NCBI RefSeq assembly: GCF_019145475.1
Contig: NZ_JAHTKI010000031.1
Coordinates: forward strand, 1-49,741
Source of the DNA: Pseudomonas botevensis
GTDB taxonomy: Bacteria; Pseudomonadota; Gammaproteobacteria; Pseudomonadales; Pseudomonadaceae
Length of the DNA: 49,741 nucleotides
Direction of reading: 5' to 3'
Shown: in pieces, positions 41,706 to 49,741 of the stretch
How the letters are laid out: each line of letters opens with the position of its first letter
How positions within the stretch are numbered: position 1 is the stretch's first letter
Translations under genes and position numbers: made by a program
Notes under the pieces: model-generated
Told to the model about the DNA's origin: nothing
The model's database searches: none
The model's input: the letters and a program-made list of their open reading frames with translations, nothing else

Positions 41706-43163
41706 ATGAACAGCCTCAACGATTTGAGTTCGGCATCGGTCCTGCGTTTTGGCCCGTATGCATTTCACCTGCGCCAACGGCTGATCCTCGAAGGGGATCG
41801 GCAACTGCGCATGGGGGGGCGTGCGCTGGACATTCTGCAAGTGTTGGTCGAGCGTGCCGGCCGGGTGGTCAGCAAGGAGCGATTGATCGCTTTGGTGTGG
41901 CCGACTTCCGTGGTGGAAGAGATCAACCTGCGCGTACACATCGCCGCGCTGCGTCGAGCTTTGGGCGATGGCGAAAACGGTCAGCGCTACATCATCAATG
42001 TGCCACAGTGCGGCTACAGTTTTGTCGCCCCGGTGCAAGGCGACAGTGTCCCGCAGGTGGCCTTCGAAACTCTGCAGGCGCCTCAGCACAATCTGCCGGC
42101 ACGTTTGACGCCGGTCACCGGCCGCGACTCGCTGATTGGCGGTCTGGTGCGGCAATTGCCGTTGTCGCGACTGATGACGATCATCGGACCGGCCGGGGTC
42201 GGCAAGACCACCGTAGCCCTGCGTGCGGCCGAGTTGCTGCTGCAACATTTTGCCGATGGCGTCTGGCTGGTGGACTTCTCGCAGATCGATAGCTCCACGC
42301 CGTTGCTCGAACATGTGCTGCGCACCCTCGATACCGATTTCACCACACTCACCGCGTGCCATGCCTTGCTGGTGCTGGACAATTGCGAGCATTTGCGCGA
42401 GGCCTGCCGGGGGCTGCTGGAAAAACTGCTGGGTGCGGCACCACGCCTGTCGGTCCTTGCCACCAGTCGCCAGGCGTTGCAGGTCGGGCTGGAAACCGTG
42501 CAGCAATTACCGCCCCTGGCCATTCCCAAATCCACTGCGCTGAACAGTGTCGAGGAAGTGATGAGTCACTCGGCGGTGCAGTTGTTCGTCAGTCGTGCCC
42601 GGGCGCGGCAACAGGGTTTCAGTTTGCGCGAGCAGGATCTGAAGGCTGTGCGCGATATCTGCCGGCGGCTGGATGGGCTACCACTGGCGATCGAACTGGC
42701 GGCTGCGCAAATCGATGCGCTGGCAATCGTCGGTGTGCAGGCGCAACTGGATAATTGCCTGCAACTGCTGAGTCATGGGCGGCGCACTGCAGTATCCCGT
42801 CATCAGTCGATGAAAGCCGCACTGGACTGGAGTTATGGACGCTTGAGCGACGCCGAGCGGCAAGTGCTGCAACGGCTGTCGGTATTCAGAATGGCGTTCA
42901 CGCTGGATGCGGCGATTGGCGTGATCAGTTGTGCCCGGTTGCCTGCTTCGACGCTGGTGGCGCTGGTCGAGCAACTGGCGGACAAGTCACTGCTGAGCGT
43001 GGAGCGGGGCGGCGCGGTGCTGCGTTACCGGATGCTCAACACCACGCGCCGCTATGCCTGCGAACAGCTGGCGCACAGTGGCGAGCTGAATGACTTCGAG
43101 GGTCGGCACGCCCGCTACATTGACCGTACCCGCTGGGCTTCAGGCGTGCAGTTGGCGGTGTAA
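41706..43163 (+). CDS. Winged-helix/NB-ARC-like ATPase regulator, apparently C-terminally truncated
   Basis: A 485-residue regulator with an OmpR-type winged helix at residues about 12-110 (LRFGPYAFHLRQRLILEGDRQ; NLRVHIAALRRALGDGENG) and a STAND-type ATPase at about 140-450 with Walker A GPAGVGKTT (near residue 162) and LLVLDNCEHLREA. It lacks the large TPR-like sensor region present in its paralogue at 43140-45980. Its sequence stops a few residues after the point that matches ERHAERCL in that paralogue. The last 24 bp overlap the paralogue's 3' end on the other strand. It may be a truncated remnant or a minimal version. No ribosome site is strong. Confidence 0.85.
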   Translation: MNSLNDLSSASVLRFGPYAFHLRQRLILEGDRQLRMGGRALDILQVLVERAGRVVSKERLIALVWPTSVVEEINLRVHIAALRRALGDGENGQRYIINVPQCGYSFVAPVQGDSVPQVAFETLQAPQHNLPARLTPVTGRDSLIGGLVRQLPLSRLMTIIGPAGVGKTTVALRAAELLLQHFADGVWLVDFSQIDSSTPLLEHVLRTLDTDFTTLTACHALLVLDNCEHLREACRGLLEKLLGAAPRLSVLATSRQALQVGLETVQQLPPLAIPKSTALNSVEEVMSHSAVQLFVSRARARQQGFSLREQDLKAVRDICRRLDGLPLAIELAAAQIDALAIVGVQAQLDNCLQLLSHGRRTAVSRHQSMKAALDWSYGRLSDAERQVLQRLSVFRMAFTLDAAIGVISCARLPASTLVALVEQLADKSLLSVERGGAVLRYRMLNTTRRYACEQLAHSGELNDFEGRHARYIDRTRWASGVQLAV

Positions 43164-45980
43164 CTCGTCAAGCAGCGCGCGGACCTTGCGCAAGTCCGGG
43201 GTCGCATAGCCCTCGGTGAAGCGCTGGTAGATCGGCGTCAGCAGTTGCAGCGCTTCGTGGTGGCGCGACTGGCGTTGCCATAATTGAGCCAGTGACGTGG
43301 CACTGCGCAGTTCCCAGGCCAGGGCGCCCTGGCGGCGGGCAATGGACAGCGCTTGCTGCAGCACGGTTTCGGCAAGCTCCGAGTTGCTGGCCGCTGCTCC
43401 TGCGCTTTCGCGGGCAAGCCCGCCAAGAGGTTCGTCCAGACACCTCGACTCCTCGGCCAACAACCCCTCGGCCCGCACCCGCAGAATCTCCGCTGTACTC
43501 CAGCCCGCCGCGCCACTGTTCGCCCGCGCAAGCAAGTCGTCATCAATGAACGCGCTGTCGAGGGTGACCATGATTTCCTTGATCAACCCGCTGTTACTCG
43601 GCGGCGCCAACGTCTCGGCACCGGCATTGATGACCTGCGCGTAGTGCCGGCCCCAGGTGTGGAACAGCAATACCGAATGTTTCTGCGCCTGTTCCAGCAG
43701 CAGTTGCAGCAAGGCGCGCGCGTTCTGTTGGTCGCCGTTGTAATGGGCGATCAGGCAACTGGCGAGGGCCAGGGTGTAGCAAATCGAGGTGCCGTGATCG
43801 ATTTGCACGGCGATATCCAGTGCCTGCCGCGCGGTGCGCCAGGCCTGTTCGGGCAAGCCTTGCAGCCACAGCACCCGGGCGAGGACGGTCAGTGAGGCAA
43901 CGCTCTGGTCGTATTGCACGCCGAAACCGTGGGTGAAACGGTTGAGGTGACCGCTGTGGGCCATGCGCTGAATCACCTGCTCGGCGTGAATCCGTGCCTG
44001 GAGCTGGTCGCCGGCGTAATGCAGGGCCAGCACCCGCAGGCGGTGGGTGCTCAGTAACAGTTGCGGATCGCCGTCCAGTCCCAGGCGATCGAACTGTTCA
44101 CTTTGCTCCAGCGCCATCTGGTAGTGACCGCAACTGAGGTTGACCGCCATATGCCCGGACACCGCGCGTAACTGGCCGGCCATGTCATCGTGTTGTTGCG
44201 CCAGCAGACGCGCGCTGACAAACGCGGCAATGGTTTCCGGAGTACCACCCCAGGTGTGATAGCAGGCGCTGCCGAGGGCCAGTTTCAGGGCGATTTCCAG
44301 TCGCGGGCAGGGTTCGCTCGAGGACTCCAGTTCCGCCAGCGCCTGACGCACGTAACCGCCGTATTCCTTGAGCAAGGACAATTCCTGCCACAGCGGGGCA
44401 GACGTGGCGGCCAGCCGCACACCCAGATCCCGCGAGCCCTCGCTGTGCAAGGCCCAGTCCAGGGCGGCACGCAAATCTTCCAGGCCACGGCTGTAGCGCT
44501 CGATCCACACCCCGGTCGGGGTGTTTTCCCAATCGTTTTGCGCCTGATGCATCAATGTCAGGCAGCGTTCGGCGTGGCGCTCGCGGGTTGTGCCGAGTTC
44601 GGCGGCCCGCTCAAGCATTTCCAGCGCATAACGGCGAGTGGTGTCGAGCAAGCGATAAAACACTTCTTCATCGCCCACTTCGACGCTGAGCAGCGACTTG
44701 CCCACCAGTTGCGTGATCGAAGCAAACACCTCACCGGGTTCGACCTGTTGGCCGACGATCACCGCAGCGGCGGACTCCAGGGTGAAACCACCCCGAAATA
44801 CGCCCAGCCGGCGCAGGCAGATCTGCTCGCAGGGGTTGAGCAGGTTGAAGCTCCAGTCCAGCGTGGCGCGCAGGGTTTCATGCCGGCCCAGACTGGTCTG
44901 ATTACCCGCCGGCAAACGGCCTTGCAGTTGTGTGAGCAAACCGTCCAGCCCGAGGCTGGCGACCTGCGCCGCCGCCAGTTCCAGGGCCAGCGGAATGCCG
45001 TCCAGCCGTCGACAGATTTCGCTCGCCAGTGGCAGCTCGGCGTCGCTCAACTCAAAGTTTTCGTGGGCGGCCATCGCGCGTTCGACGAACAACTGCAACG
45101 CGGAAAACCCCATCGCCTGTTCGCGGTCGAGTACGGCAATCGGCGGTGGGCAGTCGAGGGACTCCAGACGCTGCACGAACTCGCCTTCGGCGCGCAGGCT
45201 CTCGCGACTGGTGGCCAGAATGTGTACCTGCGGCGCGCCACGCAAAATGCTCTCGCCGAGCAGGGCCACGGCATCGATCAGGTGTTCGCAGTTGTCGATC
45301 ACCAGCAGCATCTGCCGGTCGCGCAGACTGTTGATCAGGCAGGCCAGCGGCTCGCTGTCATGCAGCGACAAATCCAGCAGGCCGGCCAGGTGCGAGCAGA
45401 TCAGCCGTGCATCGTTGAGCGGCGCCAGGTCGAGCAGGCGAATGCCGTCGCGATAGCGTCCGATCAGTTGTTCGGCCACTCGCAGGGCGACAGTGGTCTT
45501 GCCGATTCCGCCGGGGCCGACCAGGGTGATGCAGCGCTGGCGGGGCAATTGCGTCATCAGACTGTCGACCAGCGGCTGGCGGCCGATCATCCGCGTGCGG
45601 CGCAGCGGCAGGTTGTGCCGACCGGGTTTGGCGGGAGGCGGGCTGTCGAGAGATTGCAGGGCGATCGGCGCGACGAAGCTGTAGCCACGCTGCGCCACGG
45701 TCACGATGTAACGCTGCCCGGCCTGACCATCGCCGAGGGCCTTGCGCAGCGCTGCCATGTGGACTCGCAGGTTGATGTCTTCCACCACGCTGTCCGGCCA
45801 CACCCCGGCGATCAACTGCTGCTTGCTCACCACCTCTCCGGGGTGGGCCAGCAGGATCAGCAGGATGTCCATGGCACGCCGGCCCAGGCGCAACGGCTGG
45901 TCGCCTTCGAGCACCAGGCGTTGTCCGGGATGAATCCGATAGGGGCCGAAACCGATGGCCTGATTCGGGGAAAGACTCAA
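43140..45980 (-). CDS. Winged-helix/NB-ARC-like ATPase/TPR transcriptional regulator
   Basis: A 946-residue STAND-type regulator. It has an OmpR-type winged helix at residues about 8-105 (GFGPYRIHPGQRLVLEGDQ; NLRVHMAALRKALGDGQAG), an ATPase domain at about 130-440 with Walker A GPGGIGKTT (near residues 154-162) and LLVIDNCEHL, and a long helical TPR-like C-terminus (about 480-946), the usual ligand sensor. The start is TTG at 45980, supported by AGGAG a few bases upstream; no ATG is nearby. It is convergent with a shorter paralogue and divergent from the flavodoxin gene. The target is unknown. Confidence 0.88.
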   Translation of the reverse strand: MSLSPNQAIGFGPYRIHPGQRLVLEGDQPLRLGRRAMDILLILLAHPGEVVSKQQLIAGVWPDSVVEDINLRVHMAALRKALGDGQAGQRYIVTVAQRGYSFVAPIALQSLDSPPPAKPGRHNLPLRRTRMIGRQPLVDSLMTQLPRQRCITLVGPGGIGKTTVALRVAEQLIGRYRDGIRLLDLAPLNDARLICSHLAGLLDLSLHDSEPLACLINSLRDRQMLLVIDNCEHLIDAVALLGESILRGAPQVHILATSRESLRAEGEFVQRLESLDCPPPIAVLDREQAMGFSALQLFVERAMAAHENFELSDAELPLASEICRRLDGIPLALELAAAQVASLGLDGLLTQLQGRLPAGNQTSLGRHETLRATLDWSFNLLNPCEQICLRRLGVFRGGFTLESAAAVIVGQQVEPGEVFASITQLVGKSLLSVEVGDEEVFYRLLDTTRRYALEMLERAAELGTTRERHAERCLTLMHQAQNDWENTPTGVWIERYSRGLEDLRAALDWALHSEGSRDLGVRLAATSAPLWQELSLLKEYGGYVRQALAELESSSEPCPRLEIALKLALGSACYHTWGGTPETIAAFVSARLLAQQHDDMAGQLRAVSGHMAVNLSCGHYQMALEQSEQFDRLGLDGDPQLLLSTHRLRVLALHYAGDQLQARIHAEQVIQRMAHSGHLNRFTHGFGVQYDQSVASLTVLARVLWLQGLPEQAWRTARQALDIAVQIDHGTSICYTLALASCLIAHYNGDQQNARALLQLLLEQAQKHSVLLFHTWGRHYAQVINAGAETLAPPSNSGLIKEIMVTLDSAFIDDDLLARANSGAAGWSTAEILRVRAEGLLAEESRCLDEPLGGLARESAGAAASNSELAETVLQQALSIARRQGALAWELRSATSLAQLWQRQSRHHEALQLLTPIYQRFTEGYATPDLRKVRALLDELHRQLHA

Positions 45981-46317
45981 CAGCTCACTCCTGCGATGCT
46001 TTTTTTATGATCCTGCTCCCGTTCGGCGACGATTCGGTGACGGGCAGGGCGGATCGGCGCTTGAAGTGGCGCAAACCGTCTGATCCGCGATATCCGAGCA
46101 TATTCCTCAGGATCTGGCGTCAGTGCAATGCGCAGGCGCCGGGGCATTTTTGCCCCGGCATCGGCGTCGGGCGCCGCAACCACTGTATTTAAAGGTCGAA
46201 GCCTGTGTCGGGGCACCCGACGACCGGGAAAAATTAACAACGATTAACTCGTCCTGCAGCAGCACTACGTCCAAAACTTCGGGTAATGGAATGCATACGT
46301 CCCGGAGGACGCTGCAA
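45981..46317. promoter_or_regulatory. Divergent control region with hairpin and LysR-like site
   Basis: No gene is visible. GCCGGGGCA (46138-46146) and TGCCCCGGC (46151-46159) form a perfect 9-bp hairpin with a TTTT loop and no following T-run. TTAACAACGATTAACTCGTC (46234-46253) recurs inverted, with one mismatch, at 47432-47451 before the LysR gene. The site lies 65 bp before the flavodoxin gene, where a regulator could act. Confidence 0.6.
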
Positions 46318-46887
46318 ATGAGCAAGGTAGTGGTGGTCTATCACAGTGGCTACGGGCATACCCGGGTCATGGCCGAGGCTGTGGCTCAAGGGGTGGAGCG
46401 CCACTTGGGCAGCGCCTGCCGGCTGATTGCGGTAGAGGATGTCGAAGCGCACTGGGACGAGTTGCACCGCGCCGACGCAATTATCTTCGGCGCGCCGACC
46501 TACATGGGCAGCGCGTCGGCGGCGTTCAAGCAATTCATGGAAGCGTCGGCGGCGTTCTACCTCGCCAGGCCCTGGCGCGACAAGATCGCCGCAGGGTTCA
46601 CCAACTCCGGCAGCCTGTGCGGCGACAAGCTCAACACCCTGTTGCAGATGGCGGTGTTCGCCGCGCAGCATTCGATGATCTGGGTGGGCCTGGATCTGCT
46701 CCCGGCGCGTTCTGCCGCCGGTCTCTTCGACGGCCAGTTGAACCGTCTCGGCAGCTCTCTCGGGGCGATGTCGCAATCCTGTGTCGAGCAGCCGCCGGAG
46801 CACGCCCCGCCGCTGGAAGATCGCCGCACCGCCGCGCACCTGGGCGAGCGCGTGGCGCGCCTGGCGCAACGCATGAGTCAGCAATAA
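46318..46887 (+). CDS. Flavodoxin-family protein (WrbA-like)
   Basis: A 189-residue FMN-binding protein. The phosphate loop VVVYHSGYGHTRVMAEAVAQG (residues about 4-24) and the FMN-contact segment DAIIFGAPTYMGSASAAFKQFM (about 56-77) match the NAD(P)H:quinone oxidoreductase/WrbA group. It probably reduces quinones or other electrophiles. GGAGGA lies upstream of ATG 46318. A sequence nearly identical to one before the nearby LysR gene occurs in its promoter region, which suggests that regulator controls it. Confidence 0.88.
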   Translation: MSKVVVVYHSGYGHTRVMAEAVAQGVERHLGSACRLIAVEDVEAHWDELHRADAIIFGAPTYMGSASAAFKQFMEASAAFYLARPWRDKIAAGFTNSGSLCGDKLNTLLQMAVFAAQHSMIWVGLDLLPARSAAGLFDGQLNRLGSSLGAMSQSCVEQPPEHAPPLEDRRTAAHLGERVARLAQRMSQQ

Positions 46888-46890
46888 ATC

Positions 46891-47328
46891 CTAGAGGAAG
46901 GCCCGTTGCAGCGTTGTCGAGGATCGCGACGTTTTGCTTTTCGGATTGCGCACCTCTCGACAGCGCCAGGCAAACGGATTGATCCCTTCACTGCGGGTGA
47001 AGATGTGACAGAAGTGCGCCTGATCGCAGAAGCCGCATTCCAGGCTGATTTGCGTCAGGCTCAGGTCGGTGTGCTGGATCATCAGCTTGGCCCGGGCGAT
47101 GCGTTGGGTGCGAATCCAGTCCTGTGGCGACAGCCCGGTGCTGCATTTGAAAGCCCGCGAGAAGTGACTGCGCGACAGGCAGCAGGCACGGGCCAGTTCG
47201 GTGACTTCAAGGCTGTCGCCGAGGCGGTCGAGGATCAGTTGTTTCACCAGGCGTTCGCGCTGCGGGCTGAGACCGCCAGTGCTGCTCTTGAGCGGTTCGC
47301 TGGCGACGGTTGGTTGTAAGTGAGCCAT
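46891..47328 (-). CDS. Short AraC-family DNA-binding protein
   Basis: A 145-residue protein consisting mostly of the AraC/XylS two-HTH domain (residues about 25-125; ELARACCLSRSHFSRAFKCSTGLSPQDWI and LTQISLECGFCDQAHFCHIFTRSEGINPFAWR). There is no effector domain, so it may be a constitutively active SoxS/MarA-like regulator controlled by its own level. The only ATG near the domain is at 47328; the longer frame upstream lacks coding character. It is convergent with the flavodoxin gene, with a 3-nt gap. Confidence 0.85.
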   Translation of the reverse strand: MAHLQPTVASEPLKSSTGGLSPQRERLVKQLILDRLGDSLEVTELARACCLSRSHFSRAFKCSTGLSPQDWIRTQRIARAKLMIQHTDLSLTQISLECGFCDQAHFCHIFTRSEGINPFAWRCREVRNPKSKTSRSSTTLQRAFL

Positions 47329-47431
47329 GGCCAAAGTCCGTGTCGGGGGGAACGCACGGTCAGCGCTTTCCCTCGGGTCAATAAAACAACGCTGCGCAGA
47401 GCAATTCATTGTTGGGCGGTGACCGGAGGCT

Positions 47432-47451
47432 GACGAGTTAAACGTTGTTAA
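47432..47451. promoter_or_regulatory. LysR-like site, inverted copy of 46234-46253
   Basis: GACGAGTTAAACGTTGTTAA is the reverse complement, with one mismatch, of the site before the flavodoxin gene. Its TTAA...TTAA symmetry suits a dimeric regulator. It lies 74 bp before the LysR gene, and 104 bp upstream of the AraC gene on the other side. Confidence 0.65.
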
Positions 47452-47524
47452 TTGCGCCGTCGAGCAGGCGCGGGATCGAGTAAAGTGCGCAGCACTTGCG
47501 TCCGGCATAAAAGGAAAAATACCC

Positions 47525-48448
47525 ATGAACCGTAACGATCTGCGTCGTGTCGACATGAACCTGCTGGTGATTTTCGAAGCGTTGATGTTCGAGAAGAACC
47601 TGACCCGCGTTGCCGAAAAGCTGTTCATGGGGCAACCGGCGGTCAGTGCGGCCCTGGGGCGCCTGCGCGATCTGTTCGATGATCCGCTGCTGCTGCGCAA
47701 CGGGCGCGGCATGGAGCCGACGGCACGGGCACTGTCCATTCTCGAAGAACTGCAACCGGCCATGGACGTGATCTCTGGCGCGGTCAGCCGGGCCAAGGAA
47801 TTCGACCCGGCCACCAGTTGTGACCTGTTCCGTATCGGCCTGTCGGACGATGCCGAATTCGGCCTGTTTCCGCCGTTGCTGCGTCAGTTGCAGGAAGAGG
47901 CGCCGGGGATTGTGGTCGTGGTGCGTCGTGCCAACTACCTGCTGATGCCGGCACTGCTGGCCTCCGGGGAAATCTCCGTGGGCGTGAGCTACACCACGGA
48001 TCTGCCAGCCAACGCCAAACGCAAGAAGCTGCGCGACATTCCCTGCAAAGTCCTGCGCGGCGACGACCGTCCGGGGCCGCTGAGCCTTGACGAATACTGC
48101 GCCCGGCCCCATGCGATGGTGTCGTTCTCCGGCGATCTGAGCGGCAACATCGATCTGGACCTGGCCAAGGTCGGACGGACGCGCCGGGTGGTTCTCGGCG
48201 TGCCGCAATTCAGCGGTCTGCGCGCGTTGCTGGCGGGCACTGAAATGATCGCCACCGTGCCGGATTACGCGGCCTGCGCGCTGGTGGAGGGCGGCAAGCT
48301 GCGCGCCGAGGATCCGCCGTTCCCGATCGATGCTGCGCAGTTGTCGATGGCGTGGAGCGGGGTGCATGACAACGATCCCGCCGAGAAGTGGCTGCGCTCG
48401 CGGATCAATCAGTTCATGTCGGTGGCGCTGGACATCAAAAGCCCCTGA
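47525..48448 (+). CDS. LysR-family transcriptional regulator
   Basis: A 307-residue LysR protein of the NodD/LinR-like branch (start RRVDMNLLVIFEALMFEKNLTRVAEKLFMGQPAVSAALGRLR, residues about 8-50). The effector domain covers residues 95-300. AAGGA precedes the ATG. It is likely autoregulated through the TTAAACGTTGTTAA-containing site and likely controls the flavodoxin and possibly the AraC gene. The inducer is unknown. Confidence 0.92.
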   Translation: MNRNDLRRVDMNLLVIFEALMFEKNLTRVAEKLFMGQPAVSAALGRLRDLFDDPLLLRNGRGMEPTARALSILEELQPAMDVISGAVSRAKEFDPATSCDLFRIGLSDDAEFGLFPPLLRQLQEEAPGIVVVVRRANYLLMPALLASGEISVGVSYTTDLPANAKRKKLRDIPCKVLRGDDRPGPLSLDEYCARPHAMVSFSGDLSGNIDLDLAKVGRTRRVVLGVPQFSGLRALLAGTEMIATVPDYAACALVEGGKLRAEDPPFPIDAAQLSMAWSGVHDNDPAEKWLRSRINQFMSVALDIKSP

Positions 48449-48500
48449 TCCTCTCCGGAGGGAAAGGGGACCCCGACCACTTGTCGTAAAACCGCCGCCC

Positions 48501-48518
48501 CCTGTCAGATCTGACAGG
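48501..48518. promoter_or_regulatory. Perfect 18-bp palindrome before the repeat-protein gene
   Basis: CCTGTCAGATCTGACAGG is a perfect palindrome 60 bp upstream of the next gene, without a T-run. It may be an operator. No matching second copy was noticed in the window. Confidence 0.55.
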
Positions 48519-48577
48519 TGCCAATTTCGCCCTTTTGACGCTCAATCACTCCGTCATCCTTGATCGGAGTTTCCGTC

Positions 48578-49741
48578 ATGAACACCCCGGCGCCCACCGG
48601 CAACACCCCGCTGCTGCTCAAGGAACTCGACATCCCCGGTCGCAGCCCCCAACCGATATCGACCAACCCCATTGTCTGGGGCATCAACTGGGCCGCCGCG
48701 CTGGGTAACTTTCCGCTGCTGGGGTTACTGTGCCGCGCCGGCCCCTGGTCCACCATGAACGTCGGTGACCGCTTGGTGGTGAACTGGGGCCCCGGCCAAC
48801 AGGTGGTGAACAAGACCATCGACAAGGATGAGGTCGATAAAACGCTGACGCTGTTCGTGCCGCCGGGGCGTCTTCTGGATGGCCCGTTCAAGGTGTCCTA
48901 CGTGGTCACCCGCCTGGGTCAGGTGGCCGAGCCTTCGGAAGTGATGGACGTGCTGGTCAAGCTGACGATTCCCGGTGGTCAAGACACTGACCCGGGACCG
49001 GGCCACTCCAACTTCTTCATGTTTCTCCCCAAGGGCACGGTGGAAAACGGCATCGACAAGGACAACGTCGCCGACGGGGTCGATATCACCATCGGTCCGG
49101 ACCCCGCCTCGGGGCGGCCTTATCTGAATGCGGCAGCGGGCGACGTGGTTCTGGTGAGCTGGGGCGGCGTGTTCGTGCCCGGCCCGCCGCTGACCCAGGA
49201 TCAGGCGGACGGCAAGGCAACGATCATCATTCATGTCGATGAGGCGACCATTCGCGAAGCCGGCGACTCGGACGGGGTAGCCGTGGCGTTCGAAGTCCAT
49301 GACAAGGTGTTCAACCGCTCCGAAGACTGGAGTCATGAGCAGCGGGTGCCCGTGGCGATCGACACGACCCGGCCGGCGGCGCCGCTGCTCAAACAAGCGA
49401 TCAGCAACGTGCTGGACCTCGACAAGCTCGGCAATGCCGACGGCATCGCTCAGGTCATGATTCTGGACAACCGGATCGCCGTCGGCGACATCATCACGGT
49501 CAGGGTCAAGGGCGCGACGACGGAGGGGGTGCCGATCGATGAGAAGATGCCCGCCGAGCCGGTGGTCAGTGTGCCGAGCATTCTGGAGATCGATATTCCC
49601 AACGCCCTGCTGCGGCGCATGGCCAAGTCGCAACTGATCCTGTCCTACGCCGTGCAGAAGCGCGATGGCGCCCCCGACTTGCAGGCCAGGTCCCAGTTCA
49701 TCAGTGTCATCGGCGAAGCCCGGCGGCTGCTGGCGCCGAAA
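48578..49741 (+). CDS. Large repeat (Ig-like) protein, N-terminal part, continues beyond the window
   Basis: From ATG 48578 the frame is open for 388 codons to the last base of the window. There is no signal peptide. The start is MNTPAPTGNTPLLLKELDIPG. At least two and a half repeats of about 150 residues are visible, each with a VGDRLVVNWG / AGDVVLVSWGG / VGDIITVRVKG strand, a DKD- or LDN-type linker, and a segment such as FKVSYVVTR or LILSYAVQK. The pattern suggests tandem beta-sandwich domains of a surface or secreted protein of Pseudomonas. No export signal is visible in this part, so localisation is open. Confidence 0.8.
   Translation, partial: MNTPAPTGNTPLLLKELDIPGRSPQPISTNPIVWGINWAAALGNFPLLGLLCRAGPWSTMNVGDRLVVNWGPGQQVVNKTIDKDEVDKTLTLFVPPGRLLDGPFKVSYVVTRLGQVAEPSEVMDVLVKLTIPGGQDTDPGPGHSNFFMFLPKGTVENGIDKDNVADGVDITIGPDPASGRPYLNAAAGDVVLVSWGGVFVPGPPLTQDQADGKATIIIHVDEATIREAGDSDGVAVAFEVHDKVFNRSEDWSHEQRVPVAIDTTRPAAPLLKQAISNVLDLDKLGNADGIAQVMILDNRIAVGDIITVRVKGATTEGVPIDEKMPAEPVVSVPSILEIDIPNALLRRMAKSQLILSYAVQKRDGAPDLQARSQFISVIGEARRLLAPK

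Noticed and set aside
44190..46010. Plus-strand open frame of 606 codons opposite the large regulator
   Set aside because: It mirrors the regulator gene, is rich in Gln/Arg/Gly without domains, and has no ribosome site. The minus strand has full domain structure.
48725..49633. Minus-strand frame of 302 codons near the window end
   Set aside because: It lies opposite the plus-strand repeat protein, which is open for 388 codons from an ATG and shows internal repeats.

Overview
The window reads as chromosome of a Pseudomonas, most likely of the P. fluorescens group. The evidence is high GC with strong GC3 bias, a typical Pseudomonas REP element (22398-22425, beginning TTCGCGAGCAAGCCCGCTCC), and gene families common in that group. 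No rRNA, tRNA, CRISPR array or transposase was found.

Region 1 (1-9.4 kb) is a decayed prophage. In order it holds a holin, small and large terminase subunits, a portal gene broken by a nonsense codon and a frameshift, a Mu gpF-like head protein, a scaffold, and a capsid gene cut off after about 100 codons. No tail, lysis-enzyme or integrase genes are visible. A second, decayed holin copy at 8245-8530 is followed by the same 38-bp inverted-repeat element that follows the first holin. Five minus-strand genes of unknown function lie among these genes like morons, and one has a cluster of operator-like palindromes in front of it. A Cys/Gly-rich protein of unknown function follows (9787-10350).

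Region 2 (10.4-18 kb) is an IclR-type regulator facing a tightly coupled seven-gene operon. The operon encodes a PotABCD-like ABC transporter (ATPase, two permeases, and a binding protein placed last) and a three-subunit [2Fe-2S]/FAD dehydrogenase of the HcnABC / opine oxidase / D-hydroxyproline dehydrogenase type. It probably imports and oxidises an amine, imino acid or opine-like compound whose identity the sequence does not reveal.

Region 3 (18-34.5 kb) is a complete myo-inositol locus: a Gfo/Idh oxidoreductase, an RpiR-family regulator (IolR-like), iolC fused to a DUF2090 aldolase-like domain, iolE, iolB, iolA/mmsA, iolI-like, iolD, iolG, a further Gfo/Idh enzyme, and a sugar ABC importer (binding protein, double ATPase, permease). 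GGAA-N6-TTCC palindromes or close variants precede its transcription units and form a plausible IolR regulon. The pathway runs from uptake through IolG, IolE, IolD, IolB and the IolC kinase and aldolase domains to malonic semialdehyde, which IolA converts to acetyl-CoA.

Region 4 (34.5-49.7 kb) is mixed housekeeping and accessory DNA: a small periplasmic protein, a VOC/PhnB protein, an alpha/beta hydrolase, a quinone oxidoreductase with a divergent LysR regulator, a coiled-coil membrane protein with 11-residue repeats, a pirin, a GlxA-like AraC regulator, two tail-to-tail paralogous winged-helix/AAA-type regulators (one apparently truncated), a flavodoxin, a short AraC protein and a LysR regulator with a shared operator-like site, and the start of a large repeat protein that runs off the window end.
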